Shown here in pieces: positions 15,858 to 23,973 of a stretch of 46,630 nucleotides of DNA. Each line of letters starts with the position of its first letter. Position 1 is the stretch's first letter. Source of the stretch: Rikenellaceae bacterium (GTDB taxonomy: Bacteria > Bacteroidota > Bacteroidia > Bacteroidales > Rikenellaceae); contig JAFNVH010000036.1 in the NCBI GenBank assembly GCA_017379895.1, positions 1-46,630 on the forward strand, in the 5' to 3' direction. The notes under the pieces were generated by a model. It saw only the letters and a list, made by a program, of their open reading frames with translations. It was not told the origin of the DNA and searched no databases. The translations under genes were made by a program, and so were the position numbers.

Positions 15858-16697
15858 ATGGAACAACAGGTAACGGCCGCAATGATCTACGATTTCGACG
15901 GCACACTCTCACCGGGCAATATGCAGGAGTACGATTTTATTCCCGCTATCGGCAAGAGCAATAAGGAGTTTTGGCACGATTGCAACGAGCTGGCTCGCGT
16001 GCAGGACGCCGATATGACCCTCACTTATATGGCCCGAATGATCCAAGAGGCTCGCAGCAAGGGGCTTTCGCTCAAACGTGAGGCATTTCAGGAGTCGGGT
16101 CGTCGCATCACGCTCTACGAGGGTGTCGAGCAGTGGTTTGCGCGCATCAACGCCTATGCAGCCGAGCGCGGCGTGAAGATGTTGCACTACATCAACTCAT
16201 CGGGCATCAAGGAGATCATCGAGGGTACGCCTATTGCCGGTGAGTTCCGCAAGATCTACGCCTGCTCGTTCCTCTACGATGTCGACGGTATTGCCTATTG
16301 GCCCGGCGTGGCAGTCAACTACACCAACAAGACGCAGTTCATCTTCAAAATCAACAAGGGTGTCGAGTCGGTCTTCGATGCGACGCTGGTTAATCAGTAT
16401 ATCGAGGAGAGTAAGCGCCCCGTACCATTCAAGCGTATGATCTACGTGGGCGACGGTACGACCGACATCCCCTGTATGCGTCTTGTGAAGAACTTCGGTG
16501 GTCACTCGATTGCGGTCTACAACCCCAATAAGCAGGGTGCTCAGAAGGGACTCTCGTCGCTCATTCACGACAACCGCGTGAATCACGTCTGCCCTGCTGA
16601 TTACTCGGCAGGCTCGGACATCGACACCGTTGTCAAGACCATTATCGACAAGATTGCAGTCGATTATCGATTGCAGCAAATGGAGGTTGTTAAATAA
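15858..16697 (+). CDS. HAD-superfamily hydrolase
   Basis: The 279-residue cytoplasmic protein has the HAD nucleophile motif D12-F-D14-GT (IYDFDGTLSPGN). The acidic motif GDGTTDIPCM appears in the last third, which is a phosphatase-type arrangement. The motif II serine/threonine is probably in HYINSSGIKE, and the loading lysine may be in QKGLSS. Length and spacing suggest a large helical cap between motifs I and II. The substrate is unknown. It is followed by rdgB after 15 bases, so a nucleotide or phosphate housekeeping role is possible. A degenerate -7 box (TACCTTTA, 15823-15830) lies upstream. Confidence 0.85.
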   Translation: MEQQVTAAMIYDFDGTLSPGNMQEYDFIPAIGKSNKEFWHDCNELARVQDADMTLTYMARMIQEARSKGLSLKREAFQESGRRITLYEGVEQWFARINAYAAERGVKMLHYINSSGIKEIIEGTPIAGEFRKIYACSFLYDVDGIAYWPGVAVNYTNKTQFIFKINKGVESVFDATLVNQYIEESKRPVPFKRMIYVGDGTTDIPCMRLVKNFGGHSIAVYNPNKQGAQKGLSSLIHDNRVNHVCPADYSAGSDIDTVVKTIIDKIAVDYRLQQMEVVK

Positions 16698-16712
16698 TTT
16701 TTCAAACGCGCT

Positions 16713-17285
16713 ATGAAACTGATTTTTGCAACAAATAACACCCACAAAGTCGCTGAGGTACAAGCAGTTCTTGGCGACGAATACGAGCTCGTGACCCCGC
16801 GCCAGATGGGCATTACGGAGGATATTCCCGAAACGGCCGCGACACTCGAAGGTAACGCCCGCCAGAAGGCGCGTTACCTCTACGAGCGCACGGGCTTGGA
16901 CTGCTTTGCCGACGATACGGGGCTGGAAGTTGATGCGCTGGACGGTGCCCCAGGCGTCCATTCAGCTCGCTACGCCACCGACGGTCACGACTTCGAGGCC
17001 AACACCCGTCTGCTACTCCACAACATGGAGGGCAAGGAGGATCGTCGCGCTCGTTTCCGCACGGCGATTATCCTGATTGAGGGCGGCGAGGAGCACCTCT
17101 TCGAGGGTCGCGTCGAGGGCGAGATCACCCACGCACCTGCGGGTTGTGGCGGTTTCGGCTACGATCCCGTTTTCCGTCCCGAGGGCTACGAGCTGACCTT
17201 TGCCGAAATGTCGGCCGACGAGAAGAATGCAATCTCGCACCGCGCCCGCGCAGTGGCTAAGTTGGTTGAATATCTGAAAGGCTAA
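16713..17285 (+). CDS. rdgB: Non-canonical purine NTP pyrophosphatase (RdgB/HAM1)
   Basis: The 190-residue protein is a full-length RdgB/HAM1. It begins [17 protein letters not shown], has the metal and substrate motif [24 protein letters not shown] in the middle, and ends with [25 protein letters not shown] and a short helix. It hydrolyses dITP, ITP and XTP to monophosphates and so keeps deaminated purines out of DNA and RNA. It is cytoplasmic. It lies between the HAD gene and the small plug-like secreted protein gene, with 15- and 2-base gaps. Confidence 0.95.
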   Translation: MKLIFATNNTHKVAEVQAVLGDEYELVTPRQMGITEDIPETAATLEGNARQKARYLYERTGLDCFADDTGLEVDALDGAPGVHSARYATDGHDFEANTRLLLHNMEGKEDRRARFRTAIILIEGGEEHLFEGRVEGEITHAPAGCGGFGYDPVFRPEGYELTFAEMSADEKNAISHRARAVAKLVEYLKG

Positions 17286-17287
17286 GA

Positions 17288-17830
17288 GTGAAGCAATTAC
17301 TATTGATTCTCGTGGCGCTCGTGGCGTTTTGTGCGTCGGCGTCGGCTCAGCTCTACGTCGTCAATGGCGAGGAGTATTCGGCCGAGCAAATGCGCCGTAT
17401 CGACCCCGAACGCGTCGAGAGTACGGAGCTCGTTCCCGTCAACGACAGCATTATGGCGCTCTACGGCGAACGTGCGGCCGACGGCGTGATCATCGTGAAG
17501 CTCAAACACGATGCCGAGCCTCGCTTTTCGGTCGATTCGCTCTCGTTCCGTGAGTGGGTCGAGCGCGAGGTTGAGTGGGGCGACGATGAGCCTGCGGCGA
17601 GAGTTGCCTATCGCTATGTGGTTGGAACTGACGGTCGTGCGCGCCTTACCGAGTTGATCGAATCGACCGACAATCGCCTGCGCCAGCGTGTTGTGCGAGC
17701 GGTCAAACGCGCGCCGTTGTGGACGCCTGCCGAGCGCGAGGGTCAAGCGGTCGAGGTCGAGCAGGTGCTCGTCATCGAGCTGCCCAAAGGCAAACGTCTG
17801 CGCGGTAAGCAATTCCTGATTCAGTTGTAG
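17288..17830 (+). CDS. Small secreted protein combining a TonB-receptor-plug-like segment and a TonB-C-like domain
   Basis: The 180-residue product starts at GTG two bases after rdgB and has a signal peptide cleaved near ASAQ (about residue 21). Residues 22-72 look like the plug signature of SusC-type receptors: VVNGEEYSAEQ, then RIDPERVESTELVP, then ALYGERAADGVIIVK. Residues about 85-166 resemble a TonB C-terminal domain, with VAYRYVVGTDGRARL and VVRAVKRAPLWTPAEREGQ. The usual transmembrane energy-transducer helix and barrel are both missing. Similar plug-like tails occur on some Bacteroidetes TonB- and M56-type proteins, but I do not know a function for this short form. It is probably the last gene of the 15858 unit. 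Confidence 0.7.
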   Translation: MKQLLLILVALVAFCASASAQLYVVNGEEYSAEQMRRIDPERVESTELVPVNDSIMALYGERAADGVIIVKLKHDAEPRFSVDSLSFREWVEREVEWGDDEPAARVAYRYVVGTDGRARLTELIESTDNRLRQRVVRAVKRAPLWTPAEREGQAVEVEQVLVIELPKGKRLRGKQFLIQL

Positions 17831-17866
17831 AAACGATCGTTGCGAATACCCTCTTTTCGCAAAAAG

Positions 17867-17883
17867 TTGGCATTTTTCTTGCA
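17867..17883 (+). promoter_or_regulatory. Candidate sigma-54 (-24/-12) promoter element
   Basis: TTGGCATTTTTCTTGCA has GG (17869-17870) and GC (17881-17882) separated by exactly 10 bases. It fits YTGGCACGNNNNTTGCA at all positions except CG. It lies 49 bases before the ATG at 17932 and overlaps the start of a conventional promoter. Confidence 0.55.
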
Positions 17884-17907
17884 GGGGGGGGATTTTTCCT
17901 ATCTTTG
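17879..17907 (+). promoter_or_regulatory. Conventional promoter TTG-N18-TATCTTTG with a G8 tract in the spacer
   Basis: TTG (17879-17881) and TATCTTTG (17900-17907) form a standard Bacteroidetes promoter with an 18-base spacer. The spacer contains eight consecutive G (17884-17891). Slippage in the tract would change the spacing. Confidence 0.65.
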
Positions 17908-17931
17908 CAAAAACCACTAAATCAAACTACT

Positions 17932-18921
17932 ATGAAACACATTCTCACACTTTTGCTGTTGGTAATGCAGATAGCAGTTTGCGCAGCCCAGCCCACCGCT
18001 CCGCTGACCAACCCCACTGCCGAGAGCAAAGTGCTCTATATCGTGGCGGATAGTTGCGAATTCTATATTAGTAGTGCCTTTTTTATATCCAAGAAATATA
18101 AGGACAATGCGACCTATTACACATTGAATATCCCGACCAAAAACGGCATTTTCGTAATCGGTTGCAAAGAGGAGTATGTCATTGATGGTAACAAGGCGCA
18201 TTGGCCGATAGAGCGTCTGTTTCCCAAGAGCGACTTGGACAAGATGCCGGTAATACGAATGAAGGATTTTGCCAAAGGTAAGTCACTCAAACAGCTACAA
18301 CGTGCCTACAACAAGTGGCAGGAGGAGTATGACTACGTCTTTGTTACCAAGTGTTATAATCCTGAATACGACAAGCAAGAGCGTATGCTGGCAGTTGATA
18401 GCTACATACACAAACCAACAAAAGTCAAGTATCCGCACTACCCCATTGATTCGCTGACAAATGCGATCGAGCGGGGAGTACGCATTGTGGTTATCGACTC
18501 GAACAAACCCTACGCAAAAAGAGTTGTAAAAGATACAACATTTGTCAGTTATGCGTATGGAATCTATGCTCGTATGTTTGGATATAGCATCGCTGATCGC
18601 AATGGGGAGAAGAGCCGATATAGTTTCCTGCAAACCCAAGAGAACATCTATCCGTTCGAATATGCGAATGTATTTACTATCGACCGAAAGCGATTTCAAT
18701 GGGATAGCGATGTGGCTCTTGATCTCAGCAAACTCGGTGAAACCCACGACATCAAAGATATTTGGTCAATAATAGCTACGTTCCGCAAAGGGCACATAGT
18801 CTATTTCATCGATCGCGCCGAGATAACCAAGAATACAATCACGGTACGCACGTGCAATACGCTTCTCTTTACCACGGGAGGTTTCGGCGGCATCAGAAAA
18901 AAAAGTAACAAAACAAAGTAA
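17932..18921 (+). CDS. Unknown secreted protein
   Basis: I do not recognise this protein of 329 residues. It has a signal peptide (MKHILTLLLLVMQIAVCAAQ), so it enters the periplasm or beyond. The start at 17932 is chosen because the in-frame ATG at 17905 lies inside the -7 promoter box. The mature part is rich in Lys, Tyr, Asp and Ile, with a mixed alpha/beta pattern (SKVLYIVADSCEFYI, GVRIVVIDSNKPYAKR), and ends in a basic tail (GGIRKKSNKTK). Base composition looks more A/T-rich than its neighbours, which may mean recent acquisition. Its promoter region combines a sigma-54-like element, a G8 tract and a conventional promoter. Confidence 0.6.
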   Translation: MKHILTLLLLVMQIAVCAAQPTAPLTNPTAESKVLYIVADSCEFYISSAFFISKKYKDNATYYTLNIPTKNGIFVIGCKEEYVIDGNKAHWPIERLFPKSDLDKMPVIRMKDFAKGKSLKQLQRAYNKWQEEYDYVFVTKCYNPEYDKQERMLAVDSYIHKPTKVKYPHYPIDSLTNAIERGVRIVVIDSNKPYAKRVVKDTTFVSYAYGIYARMFGYSIADRNGEKSRYSFLQTQENIYPFEYANVFTIDRKRFQWDSDVALDLSKLGETHDIKDIWSIIATFRKGHIVYFIDRAEITKNTITVRTCNTLLFTTGGFGGIRKKSNKTK

Positions 18922-18960
18922 CAACCGGACGCCTGCCGAGCAATTTATCTTGCTGAAAAT

Positions 18961-18990
18961 TTGCGCTTTGGGAAAAATTAATTACCTTTG
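18961..18990 (+). promoter_or_regulatory. Promoter of the rplY-pth-rnhB operon (TTG-N19-TACCTTTG)
   Basis: TTG at 18961-18963 and TACCTTTG at 18983-18990 are 19 bases apart, an ideal Bacteroidetes promoter. It gives a leader of about 75 bases before the rplY ATG. Confidence 0.75.
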
Positions 18991-19071
18991 CGCCCGCAAG
19001 CATTTATGGGACGTGCGGAAAATCCGTGTCGTTGAGTGATGCCCAAGTAACTTAAACACTTATTACACAAG

Positions 19072-19650
19072 ATGAAAACTATTCAGATTGCAGCCGTTAA
19101 GCGTGATGTTTACGGCAAGAAGGCCAGCAAGGCTGTTCGTCGCGAGGGTATGGTACCCTGCGCTATCTATGGTGGTGAGGAGACCGTACACTTCTCGGTT
19201 GAGGCTAAGGCTTTGAAGCCCCTGATCTACTCGCCCAACTCGTACATCGTTGAGTTCGACGTTGAGGGTAAGAAGGAGATCGGCGTTATGCGTGAGGTTC
19301 AGTTCCACCCCGTTCGTGAGCAGATCCTGCACATCGATTTCTATCGCGTTCAGGAGGGTAAGCCCGTTGCTATCGACGTTCCCGTACGTCTGACCGGTAA
19401 CTCGGAGGGCGTTAAGGCCGGTGGTAAGCTCGTTCTGAGCAAGCGTAAGATCCGTGTTAGCGGTATGATCGAGAACCTGCCCGATGAGCTGGTTGTTGAC
19501 ATCACTACCCTCGGCGTTGGTAAGTCGATCTTCGTAGGCGACTTGCAGTACGAGAACCTGACTATGCTCACCCCCGCTACTACCGCAGTTTGCGCAGTTC
19601 GTGTAACTCGTGCTACCCGTGGTGCAGCAGCAGAGCAGCGCGGTAAGTAA
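19072..19650 (+). CDS. rplY: 50S ribosomal protein L25 (CTC type)
   Basis: The 192-residue protein has the 5S-rRNA-binding L25 domain (KRDVYGKKASKAVRREGMVPCAIYGG). It also has the C-terminal CTC beta domain (QEGKPVAIDVPVRLTGNSEGVKAGG ... LTPATTAVCAVR). This is the long form, a component of the large ribosomal subunit, bound at the central protuberance. Codons are the highly expressed type (GTT, GCT, CGT), a useful internal reference for this genome. It is followed by pth, the usual neighbour of rplY, and has its own strong promoter. Confidence 0.96.
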   Translation: MKTIQIAAVKRDVYGKKASKAVRREGMVPCAIYGGEETVHFSVEAKALKPLIYSPNSYIVEFDVEGKKEIGVMREVQFHPVREQILHIDFYRVQEGKPVAIDVPVRLTGNSEGVKAGGKLVLSKRKIRVSGMIENLPDELVVDITTLGVGKSIFVGDLQYENLTMLTPATTAVCAVRVTRATRGAAAEQRGK

Positions 19651-19686
19651 TTAACCGAAACGACAACTCCTTAAACCTTTATCGAG

Positions 19687-20250
19687 TTGAAATATCTGAT
19701 TGTAGGGCTGGGAAACATTGGCGCCGAGTACGCCGAAACCCGCCACAACATCGGTTTCAAAGTACTGGACGCCTTAGCTGAGGCGTCCAGTGCTGTTTTT
19801 AGCTCCGCACGTTACGGAGCCGTAGCCGAGTGCAGACACCGCGGCCGTCAGCTCATTTTGCTCAAACCGTCGACATATATGAACCTGAGCGGCAAGGCTG
19901 TACGCTATTGGCTCGATGCGGAAAAGATCCCCGTCGAAAACCTGCTCGTAATCGTTGACGACATCGCGCTGCCGTTCGGTCAGCTGCGTATGCGCACCAA
20001 AGGCAGCGACGGCGGCCACAACGGCTTGAAGAACATCAACGAGCTGCTCGGCCACAATAACTACTCGCGTATCCGCTTCGGTATCGGAGGCGACTTCCCG
20101 CAGGGATTTCAGGTCGATTACGTGCTGGGCAAGTGGACCGACGAGGAGTGCAAGGCTATGCCCGAGCGCGTGAAGGTAGCCGTTGACGCCATTCGATCGT
20201 TTGTATCGGTGGGCGCGGCGATGACGATGAACACCTTTAATAAAAAGTAG
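19687..20250 (+). CDS. pth: Peptidyl-tRNA hydrolase
   Basis: The 187-residue enzyme releases tRNA from peptidyl-tRNA that has dropped off ribosomes. It begins at a TTG codon ([15 protein letters not shown]), because no in-frame ATG precedes the conserved N-terminus. Active-site residues are N10 and H20 (TRHNIGF); the Pth signature continues in [27 protein letters not shown] and GGHNGLKNI. The length is typical. It follows rplY by 36 bases and its last base touches the GTG alternative start of rnhB, so translation may be coupled. Confidence 0.96.
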   Translation: MKYLIVGLGNIGAEYAETRHNIGFKVLDALAEASSAVFSSARYGAVAECRHRGRQLILLKPSTYMNLSGKAVRYWLDAEKIPVENLLVIVDDIALPFGQLRMRTKGSDGGHNGLKNINELLGHNNYSRIRFGIGGDFPQGFQVDYVLGKWTDEECKAMPERVKVAVDAIRSFVSVGAAMTMNTFNKK

Positions 20251-20252
20251 TG

Positions 20253-20873
20253 ATGGCGACGCGAGGTACACACTCTCTGCTCGAAACATCGTTCCAGCGC
20301 GAGCTGATCGAGGCGGGTTGCGACGAGGCGGGACGAGGCTGTTTGGCAGGCTCGGTCTTTGCTGCGGCGGTGATCCTGCCCCCCGATTTCAGCCACCCCC
20401 TGCTCAACGACTCGAAGCAGATGAGCGAGCGTAACCGCGACCTGTTGCGCGAGGTGATCGAACGTGAAGCCATCGCGTGGGCAGTCGAGGAGGTTACGGC
20501 CGAACGCATCGACCAGATCAACATTCTGCACGCCTCGTTTGAGGGTATGACATTGGCTATCAGGCGATTGAATCCACAGCCTGAATTTCTGGCGATCGAC
20601 GGCAATCGTTTCTACACCTCGCTGACGCTGCCGTTTCAATGCGTCGTGAAGGGCGATGGCAAGTATGCCAATATCGCTGCGGCGTCGGTGCTGGCGAAGA
20701 CTCACCGCGACGAATATATGCGTCGTATTGCCGCCGAGTTCCCCGAATATGGCTGGGCAAAAAACAAGGGCTACCCCACACGCGACCACCGCGAGGCAAT
20801 TGCCCGCCACGGACTGTCGCCCTACCACCGCCTGACCTTCAACCATACGGCAGGACAGTTGGAACTATTCTAA
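20253..20873 (+). CDS. rnhB: Ribonuclease HII
   Basis: The 206-residue protein cleaves the RNA strand of RNA-DNA hybrids and removes single ribonucleotides from DNA. It has the RNase HII motifs DEAGRGCLAGSVFAAAV (D24, E25, with the GRG loop), a central FLAIDGNRF and ASVLAKTHRDEYM, and the terminal KGYPTRDHREAIARHGLSPYHR. ATG at 20253 is preferred over the GTG at 20250, which overlaps the pth stop codon. It is the last gene before a bidirectional terminator. Confidence 0.95.
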   Translation: MATRGTHSLLETSFQRELIEAGCDEAGRGCLAGSVFAAAVILPPDFSHPLLNDSKQMSERNRDLLREVIEREAIAWAVEEVTAERIDQINILHASFEGMTLAIRRLNPQPEFLAIDGNRFYTSLTLPFQCVVKGDGKYANIAAASVLAKTHRDEYMRRIAAEFPEYGWAKNKGYPTRDHREAIARHGLSPYHRLTFNHTAGQLELF

Positions 20874-20878
20874 AGATT

Positions 20879-20908
20879 AAAAGCCACCCTCTTCGGGTGG
20901 CTTTTTTG
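20879..20908. terminator. Bidirectional terminator between rnhB and crcB
   Basis: AAAAGCCACCC (20879-20889) pairs perfectly with GGGTGGCTTTT (20895-20905) around a 5-base loop. T and A runs flank the stem, so it can end both rnhB and the minus-strand crcB transcripts. Confidence 0.9.
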
Positions 20909-20928
20909 TTGCGTTCTGCAATCACCTG

Positions 20929-21315
20929 TCACACGTGCCTCAGCACCACCTCGCGACCAAGCCACACCATCAACAAACCGAGGGCAAAACTCAGCACGGC
21001 ATACAGACCGAAATAGAGATATTGGCGATGCTCGATCAGCGTCAGCATATCGTGCGAGAACGACGAGAAGGTCGTGAAACCACCACAGAAACCTGTGATC
21101 AGCAGTGCATTCATCGCCGCGGTGATCAGTGTCGTGCGCTCGGCATATCCAAACAAAATACCTATCACAAAACTACCCACCACATTCACCACGAATGTTC
21201 CCCACGGGAATATCGCAGCACCGAGCGCCGTACACAAGCGCCCCGTCAGGAATCGCAGGCAGGTACCCAGGAAACCGCCCGTACCCGCCAGAAGCATCAT
21301 TTTTATCATATTCAT
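20929..21315 (-). CDS. crcB: Fluoride channel FluC (CrcB)
   Basis: The 128-residue protein has four transmembrane segments and the FluC signatures [28 protein letters not shown] and [13 protein letters not shown], which supply the phenylalanine box and pore polar track. As a single-gene form it should make a dual-topology homodimer that lets fluoride leave the cell. Its upstream region carries a good minus-strand promoter but no recognisable fluoride riboswitch. It diverges from the urease operon, and its promoter lies next to the sigma-54-like element of ureA. Confidence 0.93.
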   Translation of the reverse strand: MNMIKMMLLAGTGGFLGTCLRFLTGRLCTALGAAIFPWGTFVVNVVGSFVIGILFGYAERTTLITAAMNALLITGFCGGFTTFSSFSHDMLTLIEHRQYLYFGLYAVLSFALGLLMVWLGREVVLRHV

Positions 21316-21346
21316 AATCGAAGGTTTTTATCGGTCAATGCTCCAA

Positions 21347-21378
21347 CAAAATTAATACCGAAACGCCAAATTTCAAAA
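21347..21378 (-). promoter_or_regulatory. Promoter of crcB (TTTTG-N19-TAATTTTG, minus strand)
   Basis: On the minus strand TTTTG (21374-21378) and TAATTTTG (21347-21354) are 19 bases apart, an ideal Bacteroidetes promoter. It lies 4 bases from the -24 element of the opposite-facing ureA promoter. Confidence 0.7.
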
Positions 21379-21382
21379 TCGG

Positions 21383-21398
21383 TTGGCATACTCTTTGC
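21383..21398 (+). promoter_or_regulatory. Candidate sigma-54 (-24/-12) promoter of the urease operon
   Basis: TTGGCATACTCTTTGC has GG (21385-21386) and GC (21397-21398) exactly 10 bases apart. It matches YTGGCACGNNNNTTGC except at the CG positions. The ureA ATG is 44 bases past the GC, giving a predicted leader of about 32 bases. No well-formed TAnnTTTG box is present, so this is the best promoter candidate for the island. Small arms ACCGA (21357-21361) and TCGGT (21379-21383) flank it. Confidence 0.6.
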
Positions 21399-21441
21399 CC
21401 CGCATCGAGTACACAAAGTTCACAATCTAAAACTTTCAATT

Positions 21442-21744
21442 ATGCATTTAACACCAAAAGAGATTGACAAGCTATTGTTGCTGTCACTCGGCGCGATTGC
21501 CGAACGACGTAAGGAGCGCGGCCTGAAACTCAACCATCCTGAGGCAGTTGCCTACATCACATCAGCAGCGTTGGAGGGTGCACGCGAAGGCAAAACGGTC
21601 GAGGAGGTGATGACCCTCGCTGCAGGCGTATTGACGCGTAACGACGTAATGGAGGGCGTGGCCGATATGATTGATCTGTTGCAGGTCGAGGCCGTCTTTA
21701 CCGATGGTTCGCGCCTGGTAAGTATCCACAAACCTATCAAATAG
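21442..21744 (+). CDS. ureA: Urease gamma subunit
   Basis: The 100-residue protein is the smallest urease structural subunit. It starts [13 protein letters not shown], typical for UreA, and carries [23 protein letters not shown] and [13 protein letters not shown]. Length and sequence match the separate bacterial form, not the UreA-UreB fusion of Helicobacter. The ATG at 21442 is chosen because the frame upstream runs through non-coding sequence and the promoter. It is the first gene of the urease island; ureB follows after 8 bases. Confidence 0.97.
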   Translation: MHLTPKEIDKLLLLSLGAIAERRKERGLKLNHPEAVAYITSAALEGAREGKTVEEVMTLAAGVLTRNDVMEGVADMIDLLQVEAVFTDGSRLVSIHKPIK

Positions 21745-21752
21745 AAACAACT

Positions 21753-22247
21753 ATGGCAACGAAAAACAATACCCCCAATCCCGCCTCGGCACTCTATGGC
21801 ACAGACGCAGGATTCGCTCCCGAGCAACCCACTCCGATCGGTGGCGTCGTACTTCGTAGCGAAGATATCGAATATAACGCAGGTCGCCCGACGACCAAAC
21901 TGACCGTACGCAACACGGGTGATAGGCCCATTCAGGTCGGCTCGCACTTCCACTTTTTCGAGGTCAACCGCTACTTGGAGTTTGACCGCGATGCAGCTTT
22001 TGGCACCCACCTCAATATCCCCGCTACGACGGCCATTCGTTTCGAGCCGGGCGACGAGCGCGAGGTCGAGGTTGTACCCTTTGCCGGCAAACAGCGAATT
22101 GTCGGATTCAACTCACTTGTAATGGGTTACGCGGGCATCGAGGACGATCCGGTTTACTATCCGTCACGCATTGCGGCTATCGCCCGAATGCACAAACGAG
22201 GCTTTGCCTGCTGCTGCAACAACAATAAGAACTCTGAAAAACAATAA
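21753..22247 (+). CDS. ureB: Urease beta subunit with N- and C-terminal extensions
   Basis: The 164-residue product contains the UreB core from [17 protein letters not shown] (about 28) to GFNSLVMGY (about 126). Core motifs include [19 protein letters not shown] and [15 protein letters not shown]. Stand-alone UreB proteins are usually about 100-125 residues. Here about 27 extra residues precede the core, and about 38 follow it, ending in a basic and cysteine-rich tail, [15 protein letters not shown], with C153-C155. The tail could bind metal or be a linker remnant; nothing shows which. UreB packs with UreA and UreC in the urease trimer. ureC starts 5 bases later. Confidence 0.95.
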   Translation: MATKNNTPNPASALYGTDAGFAPEQPTPIGGVVLRSEDIEYNAGRPTTKLTVRNTGDRPIQVGSHFHFFEVNRYLEFDRDAAFGTHLNIPATTAIRFEPGDEREVEVVPFAGKQRIVGFNSLVMGYAGIEDDPVYYPSRIAAIARMHKRGFACCCNNNKNSEKQ

Positions 22248-22252
22248 AGATT

Positions 22253-23971
22253 ATGGCAAAAATTTCGCGTCAAGAATACAACAATCTATTTGGCCCGACC
22301 GTGGGCGACAAAATCCGCTTAGGCGATAGCGATCTCTATGTCGAGATCGAGCGCGACCTGCGTGTCTATGGCGACGAGGCGGTCTACGGTGGCGGTAAGA
22401 CAATCCGCGACGGTATGGGTCTGGCAAATACGATCACCTCGGAGGAGGGTGCGCTCGATCTGGTGATCACCAACGTGACGGTCATCGACCCGATTCAGGG
22501 TGTGGTTAAGGCCGACGTGGGTATCAAGAACGGTCGCATTGCTGGTCTGGGCAAGGCAGGTAATCCCAACACGATGGAGGGTGTTTCGCCCGAGCTGATC
22601 ACGGGTGCGGCGACCGACGCCATTTCGGGCGAGCACCTGATCCTCACAGCAGGCGGTATCGACGGTCACGTACACGTCATCTCACCCCAGCAGGCCTACC
22701 ACGCGCTAAGTGGCGGTATCACGACGCTCTTTGGCGGCGGTATCGGTCCCACCGACGGAACTAATGGAACCACAATCACTTCGGGTCGCTGGTCGATCGA
22801 GATGATTCTGCGTGCGTTCGAGGGGCTGCCCATCAATGTCGGTCTGCTCGGCAAGGGCAACTGCGCCACCGCACGCCCGATGATCGAGCAGATCGAGGCT
22901 GGTGCGTGCGGTTTGAAGATCCACGAGGATTGGGGTTCGACACCCGCCGCTATCCGCGCTGCGCTCGGCGTTGCCGACAACTACGACGTGCAGGTTGCGA
23001 TCCACACCGACACACTCAACGAGAGTGGTTTTGTCGAGGATACGATCGCCGCAATCGACGGTCGCACGATCCACACCTACCACACCGAGGGTGCAGGTGG
23101 CGGTCACGCGCCCGATCTGCTGAAAGTGGCCTCGATGCCCTTCGTGCTACCCTCATCGACCAACCCCACCCTGCCCTTCGGTATCAACTCGCAGGCCGAG
23201 CTGTTCGATATGATTATGGTGTGCCACAACCTCAACCCGAAGATCCCCTCGGACGTTGCCTTTGCCGAGAGCCGCGTGCGTCCCGAGACGCAGGCAGCCG
23301 AGAACGTGCTGCACGATCTGGGCGTGCTGTCGATGATCTCGTCCGACTCGCAGGCTATGGGCCGCGTGGGCGAGTCGTATATGCGCGCAGTGCAGATGGC
23401 ATCGTATATGAAAGCTGCGTGCGGCCGACTGAAAGAGGACAGCGCCGACAATGATAACTATCGCGTACTCAGATATTTGGCAAAGGTTACGATCAACCCC
23501 GCAATCACCTTCGGCGTGTCGGACTACATCGGCTCGATCGAGCGCGGTAAGGTTGCCGACCTGGTGCTTTGGGAGCCCGCATTTTTCGGTGCAAAACCCA
23601 AGATGGTCATCAAGGGCGGTCTGATCAATTGGTCGAATATGGGCGATCCGAATGCCTCGCTGCCCACACCTCAGCCCTGCCTCTATCGTCCGATGTTCGG
23701 TGGTTTCGGCTCGTCGATGCCCGCCACCTGCCTCTCGTTCGTGTCGAATGCGGCGTTCCAGAGCGGCATTGCCGAGCGACTCGGTTTGCAACGTCAAGTC
23801 TGCCCCGTACGTCGCACCCGACAACTCACCAAGGCCGATATGGTACTCAACGGTGCGGCGCCTCGCATCGAGGTCAATCCCGAGACTTTCGAGGTTATGG
23901 TCGACGGCGTTCACGCATATGTTAAACCAGCCGAGCGATTTGCGCTTGCACAGCTCTATTGGTTCAGCTAA
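22253..23971 (+). CDS. ureC: Urease alpha (catalytic) subunit
   Basis: The 572-residue enzyme subunit hydrolyses urea to ammonia and carbamate at a dinuclear nickel site. All ligands are present: H139 and H141 (DGHVH), K222, the lysine that becomes carbamylated (LKIHEDWG, with H224), H251 ([11 protein letters not shown]), H277 ([11 protein letters not shown]) and D365 ([12 protein letters not shown]). The flap cysteine and catalytic base are C324 and H325, but the next residue is N326 (MVCHNLNP), where many ureases have a second histidine. The length is normal. It should be active once UreD, F, G and E load nickel; all are encoded directly downstream. Confidence 0.98.
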   Translation: MAKISRQEYNNLFGPTVGDKIRLGDSDLYVEIERDLRVYGDEAVYGGGKTIRDGMGLANTITSEEGALDLVITNVTVIDPIQGVVKADVGIKNGRIAGLGKAGNPNTMEGVSPELITGAATDAISGEHLILTAGGIDGHVHVISPQQAYHALSGGITTLFGGGIGPTDGTNGTTITSGRWSIEMILRAFEGLPINVGLLGKGNCATARPMIEQIEAGACGLKIHEDWGSTPAAIRAALGVADNYDVQVAIHTDTLNESGFVEDTIAAIDGRTIHTYHTEGAGGGHAPDLLKVASMPFVLPSSTNPTLPFGINSQAELFDMIMVCHNLNPKIPSDVAFAESRVRPETQAAENVLHDLGVLSMISSDSQAMGRVGESYMRAVQMASYMKAACGRLKEDSADNDNYRVLRYLAKVTINPAITFGVSDYIGSIERGKVADLVLWEPAFFGAKPKMVIKGGLINWSNMGDPNASLPTPQPCLYRPMFGGFGSSMPATCLSFVSNAAFQSGIAERLGLQRQVCPVRRTRQLTKADMVLNGAAPRIEVNPETFEVMVDGVHAYVKPAERFALAQLYWFS

Positions 23972-23973
23972 CG

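Noticed and set aside
17905..17931. Earlier ATG (17905) for the unknown secreted protein
   Set aside because: It lies within the TATCTTTG box; the ATG at 17932 also gives a normal signal peptide.
18936..18960. Short hairpin AGCAA...TTGCT after the unknown secreted gene
   Set aside because: Only five base pairs and no U-tract.
21316..21346. Possible fluoride riboswitch before crcB
   Set aside because: The leader is only about 25-30 bases and has none of the conserved GATGxxxxCC or CTGATGACTCCTAC-type segments.
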